Shown piece after piece: positions 49,271 through 57,993 of a stretch of 64,000 nt of DNA. Within the stretch, counting starts at the first letter, position 1. Each line of letters starts with the position of its first letter. The translations under genes were made by a program, and so were the position numbers. This DNA comes from an uncultured Allosphingosinicella sp. (lineage in GTDB: Bacteria; Pseudomonadota; Alphaproteobacteria; Sphingomonadales; Sphingomonadaceae). The stretch is taken from the NCBI GenBank assembly GCA_934539295.1, contig CAKTCN010000012.1:16473-80472 (forward strand). Reading direction: 5' to 3'. The notes beneath the pieces are model-generated. The model ran no database searches. It saw only the letters and a list, made by a program, of their open reading frames with translations, and was not told the origin of the DNA.

Positions 49271-49927
49271 TCAGGCGGCGACGGGCTCCGGCTTGAAGTC
49301 GGCGATCTGGGCATGCAGCGCCCGCTGATAGGCGGGGCGCGCGGTGGCGCGGTCCATATAGTCGGCCAGGACGGGGCGGCTCGACACAAGGTCGGTGGAC
49401 TCGGCCGAGCGCAGCACGCTCACCATCGCGATGTCGGCGACGCTGAACCGGCCCGCCAGCCACTCCTTGCCATCCAGCGCAGCGACGAGGCGGTCGAGAC
49501 GATGGCCGGCGAACTCCAGCAGACTCGGCTTTCTCAGTCGCGCCCATTCCTGGTCGGCGGCGAAGATCTCGATCGTGCCAAGCTCCATCATGAACGGCTC
49601 GATGCTGTTATAGGCCGCGAACAGCCAGGCGATCGCCGTGGCGCGGCCCTGCGGATCACGGGGCAGGAGCCGCTCGTCCTTCTCGCCGATATGCAGGAGG
49701 ATCGCGCCGCTTTCGAAAAGCGCGACGCCATCGTCGTCCTTCATGACCGGGACCTGGCCCCATGGCTGCTCGGCATAATAAGGCTCCGGCCGGGGCGCTG
49801 CCGCGTTCAGCAGGCGCATGCGATATGGCAGGCCGATCTCCTCACATGCCCAGCGCGGACGCAGGTCGCGCACGAACCCCTTGGCGAAATCCGGCACCCA
49901 ATCGAAGCCGGTGATCTCGACGGACAT
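49271..49927 (-). CDS. Glutathione S-transferase
   Basis: 218 aa. N-terminal thioredoxin-like fold (LRPRWACEEIGLPYRM, GQVPVMKDDDGVALFESGAILLHI) and C-terminal helical domain with GRFSVADIAMVSVL. A second, different glutathione transferase from the one at 45919-46566. Lies between the DUF1428 gene and the first VOC gene. Confidence 0.88.
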   Translation of the reverse strand: MSVEITGFDWVPDFAKGFVRDLRPRWACEEIGLPYRMRLLNAAAPRPEPYYAEQPWGQVPVMKDDDGVALFESGAILLHIGEKDERLLPRDPQGRATAIAWLFAAYNSIEPFMMELGTIEIFAADQEWARLRKPSLLEFAGHRLDRLVAALDGKEWLAGRFSVADIAMVSVLRSAESTDLVSSRPVLADYMDRATARPAYQRALHAQIADFKPEPVAA

Positions 49928-49954
49928 TGCGCCTCTCCTCTCCTGGCGCCTGTA

Positions 49955-50383
49955 TCAGGCTGCCTGCTGATCCTCGAACGCCGCCTCGCAGGCCGCCATG
50001 TCCATGTACATCGGCTCCCATACATGGCCGTCCGGGTCCTCGACCGCTCGGCTGTACATGAAGCCGTAATCCTGGCCCTCGTGATACTCGCTTCCGCCCT
50101 TCGCGATCGCGGTGTCGGCAAATGCGTCCACCGCTGCCCGGCTGTCACGGGAAATGCAGTATAGCGCGCCTGTCGCGGCTTTTGGATCGGCCAAAGGGCG
50201 AGAGGTGAATTGCCGCGCCTTTTCATGCGTCAGCAGCATGACGAAGATGCAGTCGGACAGGACCATGCAAGCTGCTGTCTCGTCGGTGAACTGCGGATTA
50301 TTGGTGAAGCCGAGCGCTTCGTAGAAGGTCCGCGAGGCGGAAAGGTCCGCCACGGGCAGGTTGATGAACACCATCTGCGACAC
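49955..50383 (-). CDS. VOC-family glyoxalase-like protein
   Basis: 142 aa from GTG at 50383, preceded by AGGAGAG; ATG at 50374 is an alternative. FINLPVADLSASRTFYEALGF, AACMVLSDCIFVMLLTHE and DPDGHVWEPMYMD are typical of the lactoylglutathione-lyase-like group. First gene of the leftward cluster and divergent from the HxlR regulator 55 nt away, which probably controls it. Confidence 0.86.
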   Translation of the reverse strand: MSQMVFINLPVADLSASRTFYEALGFTNNPQFTDETAACMVLSDCIFVMLLTHEKARQFTSRPLADPKAATGALYCISRDSRAAVDAFADTAIAKGGSEYHEGQDYGFMYSRAVEDPDGHVWEPMYMDMAACEAAFEDQQAA

Positions 50384-50438
50384 TGCATCTCTCCTCATCT
50401 TCCGATTCGCCCTTGAAAGCTACGGACCTGAGTTATAA

Positions 50439-51155
50439 ATGACAACCATGCAGTTAAAAAATGTGACTCCAAAACGGGACGAGGCGAAATCGGGCAAGCG
50501 GCGGCGCTGGTATGATGACGCTTGCGGCACCGCCGTGGGTCTCGAGGTCGTGGGCGAGCGGTGGTCGTTGATGATCGTGCGCGAATTGCTGCTGGGGCCA
50601 CGCCGCTTCGGCGAGATACGCGGTGCGATACCGGGGCTCAGCGCCAACATCCTGACCCAGCGGCTGGAGCGGCTGGAGGAGACGGGCGTCCTGCGCCGCC
50701 GCATGCTGCCCTCGCCCGTCAACGCCCAGGTCTATGAACTGCGCAAATGGGGCTATGCGCTGGAGGCGCCGATCCTGGCATTGAGCCGGTGGGCGGCGGG
50801 ATCGCCCCACCACGACGTGTCGCTGCCGCTCAGCAACACCGCCTTCATGCTGTCGCTGCGCACCATGATGGACCCGGTCGAGTCGCGTGAATTGTCCATC
50901 GATCTCGGCTTCCGCGTCGGGGGCGAGCCGTTCCGTGCGCAGATCGTGGACGGCTGGCTCGCCATCCAGCGCGAGGATCCGACCGGCGCCGAGATCCTGT
51001 TCGAAGGGCAGCCGCTGCAAATGGCCTGGAGCTTCTACGGACCCATGCCGCTGAAGCAGTCGCAGGCGGCCGGCAACATCCGCATCACCGGCGATCTTGC
51101 GAAAGCGCAATCGTTCGTCGACCTTTTCGGACTTCCGGCGTTTGAGAACGACTGA
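50439..51155 (+). CDS. HxlR-family transcriptional regulator with C-terminal extension
   Basis: 238 aa. Winged helix-turn-helix of the HxlR type: CGTAVGLEVVGERWSLMIVRELLLGPRRFGEI then LSANILTQRLERLEETGVL. The extra C-terminal 110 residues form a separate, possibly ligand-binding, fold not found in the shortest HxlR proteins. HxlR regulators sense reactive electrophiles or quinones, in keeping with the divergent glutathione transferase/VOC genes. Confidence 0.9.
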   Translation: MTTMQLKNVTPKRDEAKSGKRRRWYDDACGTAVGLEVVGERWSLMIVRELLLGPRRFGEIRGAIPGLSANILTQRLERLEETGVLRRRMLPSPVNAQVYELRKWGYALEAPILALSRWAAGSPHHDVSLPLSNTAFMLSLRTMMDPVESRELSIDLGFRVGGEPFRAQIVDGWLAIQREDPTGAEILFEGQPLQMAWSFYGPMPLKQSQAAGNIRITGDLAKAQSFVDLFGLPAFEND

Positions 51156-51231
51156 TCCACGCCCGGTTGCGGCGCGCGGCGGCAACGCTTAGGCGGTGCT
51201 ACGAACCCTTCAAGCTGCGGACGTCCACGCC

Positions 51232-52236
51232 ATGACCTCGATCTCGAACGAACAGCCCGGCGGCCAGGGCGCCACCATCCTCGAAGCGCCGGACAAGATG
51301 GTGAAGGTGCGCGAACAGTTCGGCATCGACAGCGACCTCGAAGTTCCCGCTTTTTCCGAAGCGGACGAGCGGGTGCCGGATATCGACCCGACCTATGTGT
51401 TCGATCCGGACACGACGCTGGCGATCCTGGCGGGTTTTTCCAAGAACCGTCGCGTGATGGTGCAGGGCTATCACGGCACCGGCAAGTCGAGCCATATCGA
51501 GCAGGTGGCAGCCCGCCTCAACTGGCCGCTGATCCGCATCAACCTCGACGCGCATATCAGCCGTATCGACCTGATCGGCCGCGACGCGATCGTGCTGAAG
51601 GACGGCAAGCAGGTTACCGAGTTCCGTGAAGGCCTGCTGCCCTGGGCGTTGCAGACGCCGACCGCGCTGGTGTTCGATGAATATGATGCGGGCCGACCGG
51701 ACGTCATGTTCGTGATCCAGCGCGTGCTGGAGACGGAGGGCAAGCTCACCCTGCTCGACCAGAATCGCGTGATCCGGCCCAACCCCTGGTTCCGCCTGTT
51801 CGCCACGACCAACACGATCGGCCTGGGCGACACGACCGGCCTCTATCACGGCACGCAGCAGATCAACCAGGCGCAGATGGACCGGTGGCACATCGTCGTC
51901 ACCTTGAACTACCTGCCCGCCGCAACCGAGGCGCAGATCGTGCTCGCCAAATCGGGCGAGTATGATCACGAAGGCGGACGTGCCGAGGTGGAGCGTATGG
52001 TGAAGGTGGCGGACCTCACCCGCCAGGGCTTCATCAACGGCGACATCTCCACCGTGATGAGCCCGCGTTCGGTGATCAGCTGGGCGCAGAATGCGATGAT
52101 CTTCGGCGATGTCGGCTTCGCCTTCCGCCTGTCCTTCATGAACAAGTGCGACGAGGCCGAGCGTCCGCTGGTGGCCGAATATTACCAGCGTGTGTTCGGC
52201 AAGGACCTGCCAGAGAGCGTGGTGGGCAAGGCCTAG
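51232..52236 (+). CDS. cobS: CobS-type AAA+ ATPase (cobaltochelatase subunit)
   Basis: 334 aa from ATG at 51232. AAA+ MoxR-like: [14 protein letters not shown] (Walker A), [13 protein letters not shown] (Walker B), and FATTNTIG sensor. CobS and CobT form the motor of the aerobic cobaltochelatase with CobN. cobN is not in the window and the rest of the cobalamin pathway is also absent here. Followed by a palindromic repeat, then cobT 59 nt on. Confidence 0.93.
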   Translation: MTSISNEQPGGQGATILEAPDKMVKVREQFGIDSDLEVPAFSEADERVPDIDPTYVFDPDTTLAILAGFSKNRRVMVQGYHGTGKSSHIEQVAARLNWPLIRINLDAHISRIDLIGRDAIVLKDGKQVTEFREGLLPWALQTPTALVFDEYDAGRPDVMFVIQRVLETEGKLTLLDQNRVIRPNPWFRLFATTNTIGLGDTTGLYHGTQQINQAQMDRWHIVVTLNYLPAATEAQIVLAKSGEYDHEGGRAEVERMVKVADLTRQGFINGDISTVMSPRSVISWAQNAMIFGDVGFAFRLSFMNKCDEAERPLVAEYYQRVFGKDLPESVVGKA

Positions 52237-52255
52237 GATGTCTGCGGCCGCCCAC

Positions 52256-52286
52256 TCACCTCGTTCGGCCCGAGCGAAGTCGGTGA
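52256..52286. repeat. Palindromic repeat unit between cobS and cobT
   Basis: TCACC (52256-52260) pairs with GGTGA (52282-52286) around CGTTCGGCCCGAGCGAAG, an imperfect hairpin. Its core is related to the TTCGTTTCGAGCGAAG-type repeats found again at 54132-54210. Such extragenic palindromes are common in sphingomonads and may affect mRNA stability. Confidence 0.6.
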
Positions 52287-52295
52287 TCAGCTTCC

Positions 52296-54128
52296 ATGGC
52301 TAACCAGGACAACCCGATCGAAGCCTTTCGCCAGGTCCTGGCCGGCACGTCGCGCGCGATCGCGCGGGAGCCGGAAGTGGAGCTGGGCTTCGTCGCCGAG
52401 GCGCCGGGCGCGTCCGGCAAGAGCATCCGCGCGCCGATTCCCGGCCGCACCCTGCCAGAGCGCGATGTGGCCGAGGCGCGAGGCTTCGCTGACGCCGCGG
52501 CACTGAAGCTCCGGCATCACAATCCGTCGCTGCACAGCCGCGGCGTTCCGCAGGACGATGTGGCGCGCGCGGTGTTCGACGCGATCGAGCAGGCGCGGGT
52601 CGAGGCGCTGGGCGCACGTGCGATGGCGGGGGTGCGCGCAAATCTCGCCACGCTTGCCGACATGCGGATGCGCACCGATCCGATCACGCGGGCGCGCAAT
52701 GCGAGCGAGGTGCCGCTCGGCACCGCACTGGGCCTAATCGCGCGCGAGCGGCTGACCGGCGATGCGCCGCCCGAGGCTGCGCGCGAAGGGCTGAAGCTCG
52801 TTTCAGAGTGGATCGAGGACAAGGCAGGCGGCGATCTCGACGCGCTCGGCCTTGCGCTCGACGACCAGGCGGCGTTCGCCACGCTCGTCACCCGCCTCCT
52901 CGAGCATCTGGAGCTGGTGGAAGCCGAAGCCGCGCCCGAAAAGTCGCCGGAGGAAGGCGAAGAGGGCGAAGGCGACCAGGACCAGCAGGAAGGCGAGAAC
53001 GAGGAAGAGCAGGAGGACGAACAGGGCCAGGGCGAAGGCGAGGCCGACATCCGCGTCGAGCAGGGCGAGAGCGGCGATGACGAAGGCGAAGGCGAGTTCA
53101 GCCAGGAAGATTTCGAAGGCTCCGACCAGGGCATGGGCGACGAGGGCGAGGAAGGCGCCGTGCCTTCGCGTCCCAACCGCCCGTCTGCCGATCTCGCGCC
53201 CCAGTTCGATTACCGCATCTTCACCGAGCGGTTCGACGAGGTCGTCGATGCGACCGAATTGTGCGACGAGGAAGAACTGACCAGGCTGCGCGCCTATCTC
53301 GACCAGCAACTCGTCCATCTTCAGAGCGTCGTCACCAAGCTCGCCAACCGGCTGCAGCGGCGGTTGATGGCGCAGCAGTCGCGATCATGGGATTTCGACC
53401 AGGAGGAAGGGCTGCTGGACGCCGCGCGGCTCGCCCGCGTGGTCATCGATCCCGCTTTCTCGCTGTCCTACAAGGTCGAGCGCGACACCGAATTTCGCGA
53501 CACGGTGGTCAGCCTGCTGATCGACAATTCGGGCTCGATGCGCGGCCGGCCGATCTCGATCGCCGCCATCTCCGCCGACATTCTTGCGCGTACGCTGGAG
53601 CGCTGCGGCGTGAAGGTCGAGATATTGGGCTTCACCACCCGCGCCTGGAAGGGCGGTCAGTCGCGCGAGCGCTGGCTGGCCGAAGGGCGCCCACCGCAGC
53701 CGGGCCGGCTCAACGACTTGCGCCACATCGTCTACAAGCATGCCGACGATCCCTGGCGCCGCGCGCGCAAGAATCTCGGCCTGATGATGCGCGAAGGGCT
53801 GCTGAAGGAGAATATCGACGGCGAGGCTTTGCTGTGGGCGCATCACCGCCTGATCGCCCGGCCGGAGGAACGCCGCATCCTGATGGTCATCTCCGACGGC
53901 GCGCCGGTGGACGATTCGACGCTGTCGGTGAACAGCGGCACCTATCTGGAACGGCACCTGCGGCAGGTGATCGGCTGGATCGAGAAGAAGTCGCCGGTCG
54001 AGCTGATGGCGATCGGTATCGGCCACGACGTCACGCGCTATTATGAGCGCGCCGTCACGATCATGGATGCCGAGCAACTCGGCGGCACGATGATCGAGCA
54101 ACTGGCCGACCTGTTCGAGGCCAAGTAG
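52296..54128 (+). CDS. cobT: CobT-type VWA protein (cobaltochelatase subunit)
   Basis: 610 aa. N-terminal helical domain, then a highly acidic middle (about 208-285, runs of Glu/Asp with Gln and Gly), then a C-terminal von Willebrand A domain with the metal-ion adhesion motif [13 protein letters not shown]. Partner of CobS. The acidic linker is usual in CobT. Ends 4 nt before a pair of palindromic repeats. Confidence 0.93.
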   Translation: MANQDNPIEAFRQVLAGTSRAIAREPEVELGFVAEAPGASGKSIRAPIPGRTLPERDVAEARGFADAAALKLRHHNPSLHSRGVPQDDVARAVFDAIEQARVEALGARAMAGVRANLATLADMRMRTDPITRARNASEVPLGTALGLIARERLTGDAPPEAAREGLKLVSEWIEDKAGGDLDALGLALDDQAAFATLVTRLLEHLELVEAEAAPEKSPEEGEEGEGDQDQQEGENEEEQEDEQGQGEGEADIRVEQGESGDDEGEGEFSQEDFEGSDQGMGDEGEEGAVPSRPNRPSADLAPQFDYRIFTERFDEVVDATELCDEEELTRLRAYLDQQLVHLQSVVTKLANRLQRRLMAQQSRSWDFDQEEGLLDAARLARVVIDPAFSLSYKVERDTEFRDTVVSLLIDNSGSMRGRPISIAAISADILARTLERCGVKVEILGFTTRAWKGGQSRERWLAEGRPPQPGRLNDLRHIVYKHADDPWRRARKNLGLMMREGLLKENIDGEALLWAHHRLIARPEERRILMVISDGAPVDDSTLSVNSGTYLERHLRQVIGWIEKKSPVELMAIGIGHDVTRYYERAVTIMDAEQLGGTMIEQLADLFEAK

Positions 54129-54131
54129 CCC

Positions 54132-54210
54132 CTCAACTCCGTTCGTTTCGAGCGAAGTTGAGTAACCTTGCACGGGTGGCCCGTTTCTCGACTTCGCTCG
54201 AAACGAACGG
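54132..54210. repeat. Paired extragenic palindromic repeats
   Basis: ccgttcgtttcgagcgaagt (54139-54158) and acttcgctcgaaacgaacgg (54191-54210) are perfect 20-bp inverted copies, separated by 32 bp. The first is itself flanked by CTCAACT and AGTTGAG. This is a BIME-like pair of the kind spread through sphingomonad genomes, sitting just after cobT. Confidence 0.75.
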
Positions 54211-54228
54211 TGGTGGGGGTGGCGCTGG

Positions 54229-54266
54229 AAAAACAAAGGGGCCCGGCACGTTGGTGCCGGACCCCT
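54229..54266 (-). terminator. Rho-independent terminator of the glycine-zipper gene
   Basis: On the minus strand a GC-rich stem (CCGGCAC / GTGCCGG flanked by GGGG/CCCC, loop CAAC) is followed by TTTGTTTTT. It lies 37 nt after the stop of the leftward gene at 54303. Confidence 0.8.
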
Positions 54267-54302
54267 GCCCTCAAACGCTACAGGAGGGAAACGCCTGAGG
54301 CT

Positions 54303-54698
54303 TTAGCAATTGCCCTTGTCGATCGCGCGGCCGGCCAGGGCGCCGAGTGCGCCGCCGACGATCGCGCCGGTCGTGCCGCTGTTGCGGTTGTAGCCACGAT
54401 TGTCGCGGGTCACCTCGCGGCCGAGCAGGGCACCGGCAACACCGCCGACGATGGTGCCGGTCGTGCCGCTGCCGCAGCGGCGATTGCCATAGTAGCGGTT
54501 GTCGTAGTTGCGACCGTAATAGCCGTTGTTGCGGGCATAGCGGCCATTGTCGCGGCGGTCATAACGATCGTAACGATCGCCACGCTGGTACCGGTCATAG
54601 CCGCCGCGGTCGTAATAACCCTGCGCGCTCGCTGCGGTCGGAAGGGCCACCAGAGCCGTGGAGGCAGCGGCGACGGCGAAGGCGAAATTCTTAAGCAT
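54303..54698 (-). CDS. Exported glycine-zipper 2TM protein
   Basis: 131 aa. Signal peptide ending AASAQ, a Tyr/Arg/Asp-rich region (YYDRGGYDRYQRGDRYDRYD), then two glycine-zipper stretches GTIVGGVAGALLG and GAIVGGALGALAG. Proteins of this kind are small periplasmic or outer-membrane-associated, role uncertain, often linked to envelope stress. Ends in a clear terminator. Confidence 0.85.
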   Translation of the reverse strand: MLKNFAFAVAAASTALVALPTAASAQGYYDRGGYDRYQRGDRYDRYDRRDNGRYARNNGYYGRNYDNRYYGNRRCGSGTTGTIVGGVAGALLGREVTRDNRGYNRNSGTTGAIVGGALGALAGRAIDKGNC

Positions 54699-54858
54699 AC
54701 TGGCACTCCTTCTCTCATTGTCGGCGTGCCCGGCACTCCGGTCCTCGTCGACTTGATGACCTTATGAACCGATTCGCTTGGCCACTGCCTGAATGCAGAT
54801 GTCAGGCGCCGTTCATTTCGCAGGTGGGTTTTTCGCGGCCTCGCGCTAGGGCGGCGCC

Positions 54859-55791
54859 ATGCGTGTGATCGCCGGCCTATCGATGCTGTTCATGCTCGGC
54901 ACCTTCGCGCCGGCATCCTTGTTCCGTCCTCATCCGGTGCCCCATAGCCCCTGGGTCCGGTTCGCGCCGCTGAGCGCCGAGGCGTTCGCAGGTTGCCGCA
55001 TGAACGGCGTAGGCGTGGAAGCCGGCTGGGTTCTGACCAGCAACCATCCTCGCTTCGGCGGCCTGTCCGGCCTGCACGTCGAGCGCGGCGGGGCGATCGC
55101 GATCAGCGATGGAGGCGAGGCGCTCGCCTTCCCGCTTGCGCAGCAAGGTCGCGTCCCGCTGACCCTCCATGCGCTCGACGACCTGAATGGGCCCAAGAAG
55201 CTACGCGACAGTGAGTCGCTGACGATTGCGGGCAAGGTCGCCTGGGTCGGGTTCGAGCATGATAACCGCATCGGCCGCTATCGCCTGCCGGACTGGTCAC
55301 CCAATGGAGAGGTGCGTCCGGCGGAAATGCGGGACTGGCCACGCAAGCAGGGTCCGGAGGCAATGGTGCGCCTCACCGACGGCCGCTTCCTGCTGCTGCC
55401 CGAGGGAAAGCGCAACGCGCTGTTATTCTCGCACGACCCGGTCGGGAGAGGCACGGCGACGCGCCTCCACTATCGCGCGCCACAAGGCTTCAAGCCCGTG
55501 GACGTGGCCGAGCTCGGTGATGGGCGCCTGCTGATCGTCAACCGGCGCTACACGATCCTGGAAGGCCCTGCCGGCTTCAGCGCCGCGCTCGGCATCGCCA
55601 CTTTGCCCGGTCCCGGCGGCAAGATCGAATCACGCGAGGTCGCGCGATTCGCGGCCCCCTGCATCCACGACAATTTCGAAGCCGTCAGCGTCACACATGA
55701 CAACGGACGCGAAACCATATGGCTCGCGTCCGATGACAATTTCGGGCCGCTACAACGGACCTTGCTGCTGAAGCTGAAGCTGCAGCCTTAG
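54859..55791 (+). CDS. Esterase-like activity of phytase family protein, exported
   Basis: 310 aa with an N-terminal membrane/signal segment. A beta-propeller-like pattern: [72 protein letters not shown]. Matches the family of phytase-like esterases (PF13449). Its stop overlaps the convergent rpmB stop by 4 nt. Confidence 0.85.
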   Translation: MRVIAGLSMLFMLGTFAPASLFRPHPVPHSPWVRFAPLSAEAFAGCRMNGVGVEAGWVLTSNHPRFGGLSGLHVERGGAIAISDGGEALAFPLAQQGRVPLTLHALDDLNGPKKLRDSESLTIAGKVAWVGFEHDNRIGRYRLPDWSPNGEVRPAEMRDWPRKQGPEAMVRLTDGRFLLLPEGKRNALLFSHDPVGRGTATRLHYRAPQGFKPVDVAELGDGRLLIVNRRYTILEGPAGFSAALGIATLPGPGGKIESREVARFAAPCIHDNFEAVSVTHDNGRETIWLASDDNFGPLQRTLLLKLKLQP

Positions 55792-56078
55792 GCTGCGGCA
55801 GCGACCTTCTTGACGACTTCGCGCTTCAGGCGGCGTGCCTTGAGGCTCAGCTTCTCGTCCGAGGTCTTGGCGAGCCAGTTATCGAGGCCGCCGACATGCT
55901 CCACCGAACGCAGGCCTGCCGTCGAAACGCGCAGGTTCACGCTCTTGCCGAGCGAATCGGAGATCAGCGTGACGTTCTGCAGGTTGGGCAGGAAGGTCCG
56001 CTTGGTCTTGTTGTTGGCGTGGGAAACATTGTGACCCACCTGCCGGCCCTTGCCGGTCAGCTCGCAAATGCGCGACAT
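55788..56078 (-). CDS. rpmB: 50S ribosomal protein L28
   Basis: 96 aa from ATG at 56078. [26 protein letters not shown] is the L28 signature, followed by [21 protein letters not shown] and a basic C-terminus. Alphaproteobacterial L28 has this longer C-terminal tail. The upstream region to 56258 should hold its promoter. Confidence 0.97.
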   Translation of the reverse strand: MSRICELTGKGRQVGHNVSHANNKTKRTFLPNLQNVTLISDSLGKSVNLRVSTAGLRSVEHVGGLDNWLAKTSDEKLSLKARRLKREVVKKVAAAA

Positions 56079-56258
56079 CGTGTCTCGTCCTGAATTGGGG
56101 GCACGCAAGGGCGCCCGGAAAGTCTGGCCCGATAGTCTCAGGCGGCGCTTTCGTCAACCTCGAAGGGCATTGCCGGCGTGCATCGTTGCGCTCCTGCAAC
56201 CGGATTGCCCGCGCTTCGTTCAGCCTGCCGATGCCCCGTGGGGCGAACGGAGGATGTC

Positions 56259-56555
56259 ATGCGCAAACTACTTCTCATCATTCTCGCCATCGTGGCGGTC
56301 ATCGCAATCTATTTCCTCGTTACCGGCCGCGCCAGCGTGGACCAGACGCGCGAGGCGGAACTGCCGAACGTGTCGGCCGAAGGCGGGCAGCTTCCCACGT
56401 TCGATGTCGACGTGAATGCCGCCGGCGTCGAGCGCGACGTCGAAAAGGCCGGTGACGCCATCGAAGGCGCTGCCAAGGACGTCGGCAACGCGGTCGAGGA
56501 TATCGACGTGCCGAAGGTCGACGTGGACGTCGACGCGGACGTCGACCGCAACTGA
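56259..56555 (+). CDS. Small membrane-anchored acidic protein
   Basis: 98 aa with GGAGGA before the ATG. An N-terminal hydrophobic helix (LLLIILAIVAVIAIYFLV) then a soluble acidic tail ending in Asp/Val repeats (VPKVDVDVDADVDR). Looks like a bitopic membrane or periplasmic protein; function unknown. Confidence 0.75.
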   Translation: MRKLLLIILAIVAVIAIYFLVTGRASVDQTREAELPNVSAEGGQLPTFDVDVNAAGVERDVEKAGDAIEGAAKDVGNAVEDIDVPKVDVDVDADVDRN

Positions 56556-56640
56556 TCCTCACCAGATCGACCGGGAGGGGTCGGCGGGGCAGTCCCGCCG
56601 GCCCCTTCTTCACGTCCGGCGAACCGACTATAGGCCGGTC

Positions 56641-57093
56641 GTGACCTTCCCCCTGCCCGACCCCATGCGCCGCGCACTCGACGAAGCGCGACGCGCAGCC
56701 GACGCCGGCGAAGTACCGGTGGGCGCAGTGGTCATGCGTGGTGGGGAGGTCGTGGGCACGTCGCGCAATGCGATGCGCACCACCAGCGATCCGACCGCCC
56801 ATGCCGAGATGGTGGCGATTCGCGCAGCAGCAGGCGCGCTTGGCACCTCGCGGCTCGACGATTGCGACCTGTGGGTGACGCTGGAGCCCTGTGCCATGTG
56901 CGCGGGTGCGATCGCTCTGTCGCGGATCAGGCGCCTTTATTTCGCAGCGGCCGACGAGAAGGGGGGAGCGGTGCTGAACGGGCCACGCCTGTTCGGGCAG
57001 CCCACCTGCCATCACGCGCCTGACGTTTACGCAGGGATTGGTGAAGGAGAAGCGGCGGCGCTGCTGCGCGGCTTTTTCCAGGATCGCCGCTGA
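56641..57093 (+). CDS. tadA: tRNA-specific adenosine deaminase TadA
   Basis: 150 aa from GTG at 56641; ATG at 56665 gives a 142-aa alternative. Zinc deaminase motifs TAHAEMVAI (His/Glu) and EPCAMCAGA (two Cys). Converts A34 to inosine in tRNA-Arg(ACG). Followed by a palindromic repeat. Confidence 0.93.
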   Translation: MTFPLPDPMRRALDEARRAADAGEVPVGAVVMRGGEVVGTSRNAMRTTSDPTAHAEMVAIRAAAGALGTSRLDDCDLWVTLEPCAMCAGAIALSRIRRLYFAAADEKGGAVLNGPRLFGQPTCHHAPDVYAGIGEGEAAALLRGFFQDRR

Positions 57094-57123
57094 AACGCTT
57101 CGTCCCCGCCAGGCGCGAAGAGA

Positions 57124-57153
57124 CGAAGCAATCCGGTTTCCGGGATTGCTTCG
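57124..57153. repeat. Palindromic repeat between tadA and the OmpA-type gene
   Basis: CGAAGCAATCC (57124-57134) and GGATTGCTTCG (57143-57153) form a perfect 11-bp stem around an 8-nt loop. Located between two convergent genes, it may end transcription in both directions. Similar GATTGCTTCG repeats are widespread between genes in proteobacteria. Confidence 0.7.
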
Positions 57154-57183
57154 CCATGCTCGCAAAGACGAGGTGCTGGAGGC

Positions 57184-57858
57184 TTATTGCTGTTCGAGCG
57201 GAACGATGCGGATCTCGACGCGGCGATTCGCGGCACGCTCCGCTTCGGTCGAATTGTAATTGCCCGGCAGCGGCTGGCTGGAGCCGAAGCCCTGCGTCGC
57301 GATACGGGTCGAATTGACGCCGCGCGCGGTCAGGTAGTTCGCCACCGACTGCGCACGGTTGCGCGACAGCGGCAGGTTGATCGCATCGCCGCCCGACGGA
57401 TCGGTGTGGCCATAGACGTCGATCAGCGTCGACGGATAGGCGGCCAGCGTCTGCGCGACCTGGTCCAGCGTCGTCTGGAACTGCGGCTGGATCTGGTAGG
57501 AATTGACGGGGAAGGTGATGCCCGACGGGACGGTCAGCAGCAATTCGTCGCCCTGGCGATCGACCTCGACGCCGGTGCCGGCGGTGCGCTGGCGAAGCTC
57601 GCGCTCCTGACGGTCCATGTAAGCGCCGATGGCGCCGCCGGCGATCGCGCCAATGCCGGCGCCCAGGATGCGCTCCGTACGGTCGCTACGCCCGCCGACC
57701 AGGTCGCCGAGCAGGTAGCCGCCGACCACGCCCGCACCCGCGCCGATCGCCGCCTTGGAGATGCTGCGCTCGCCCGTGACCGGATCGGTGACGCAGGCAG
57801 CCGTGGTGGCGAGAAGGCCGGCACAGATGGCCGCCGTGGTGAGACGCTTGGTGAACAT
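57184..57858 (-). CDS. OmpA-family lipoprotein with glycine zipper
   Basis: 224 aa. Lipoprotein signal with a TTAAC lipobox-like end, a glycine-zipper region (GAGAGVVGGYLLG ... GAGIGAIAGGAIG), and a C-terminal OmpA peptidoglycan-binding domain: IDVYGHTDPSGGDAINLPLSRNRAQSVANYL and RRVEIRIVP. It links the outer membrane to peptidoglycan (YiaD-like). Confidence 0.92.
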   Translation of the reverse strand: MFTKRLTTAAICAGLLATTAACVTDPVTGERSISKAAIGAGAGVVGGYLLGDLVGGRSDRTERILGAGIGAIAGGAIGAYMDRQERELRQRTAGTGVEVDRQGDELLLTVPSGITFPVNSYQIQPQFQTTLDQVAQTLAAYPSTLIDVYGHTDPSGGDAINLPLSRNRAQSVANYLTARGVNSTRIATQGFGSSQPLPGNYNSTEAERAANRRVEIRIVPLEQQ

Positions 57859-57993
57859 AGGTCATCCTCTCTGGGTGATGAGATGGCGGGTTAACCTCCG
57901 TCGGGTCCGCCTTGTTCCACGCCCGGTCCGTTCCGGCCACGATGAACGCATTGCGCGCGCCGCGGGCTGGCCCTATGTGCAGGAACTGCAGCC

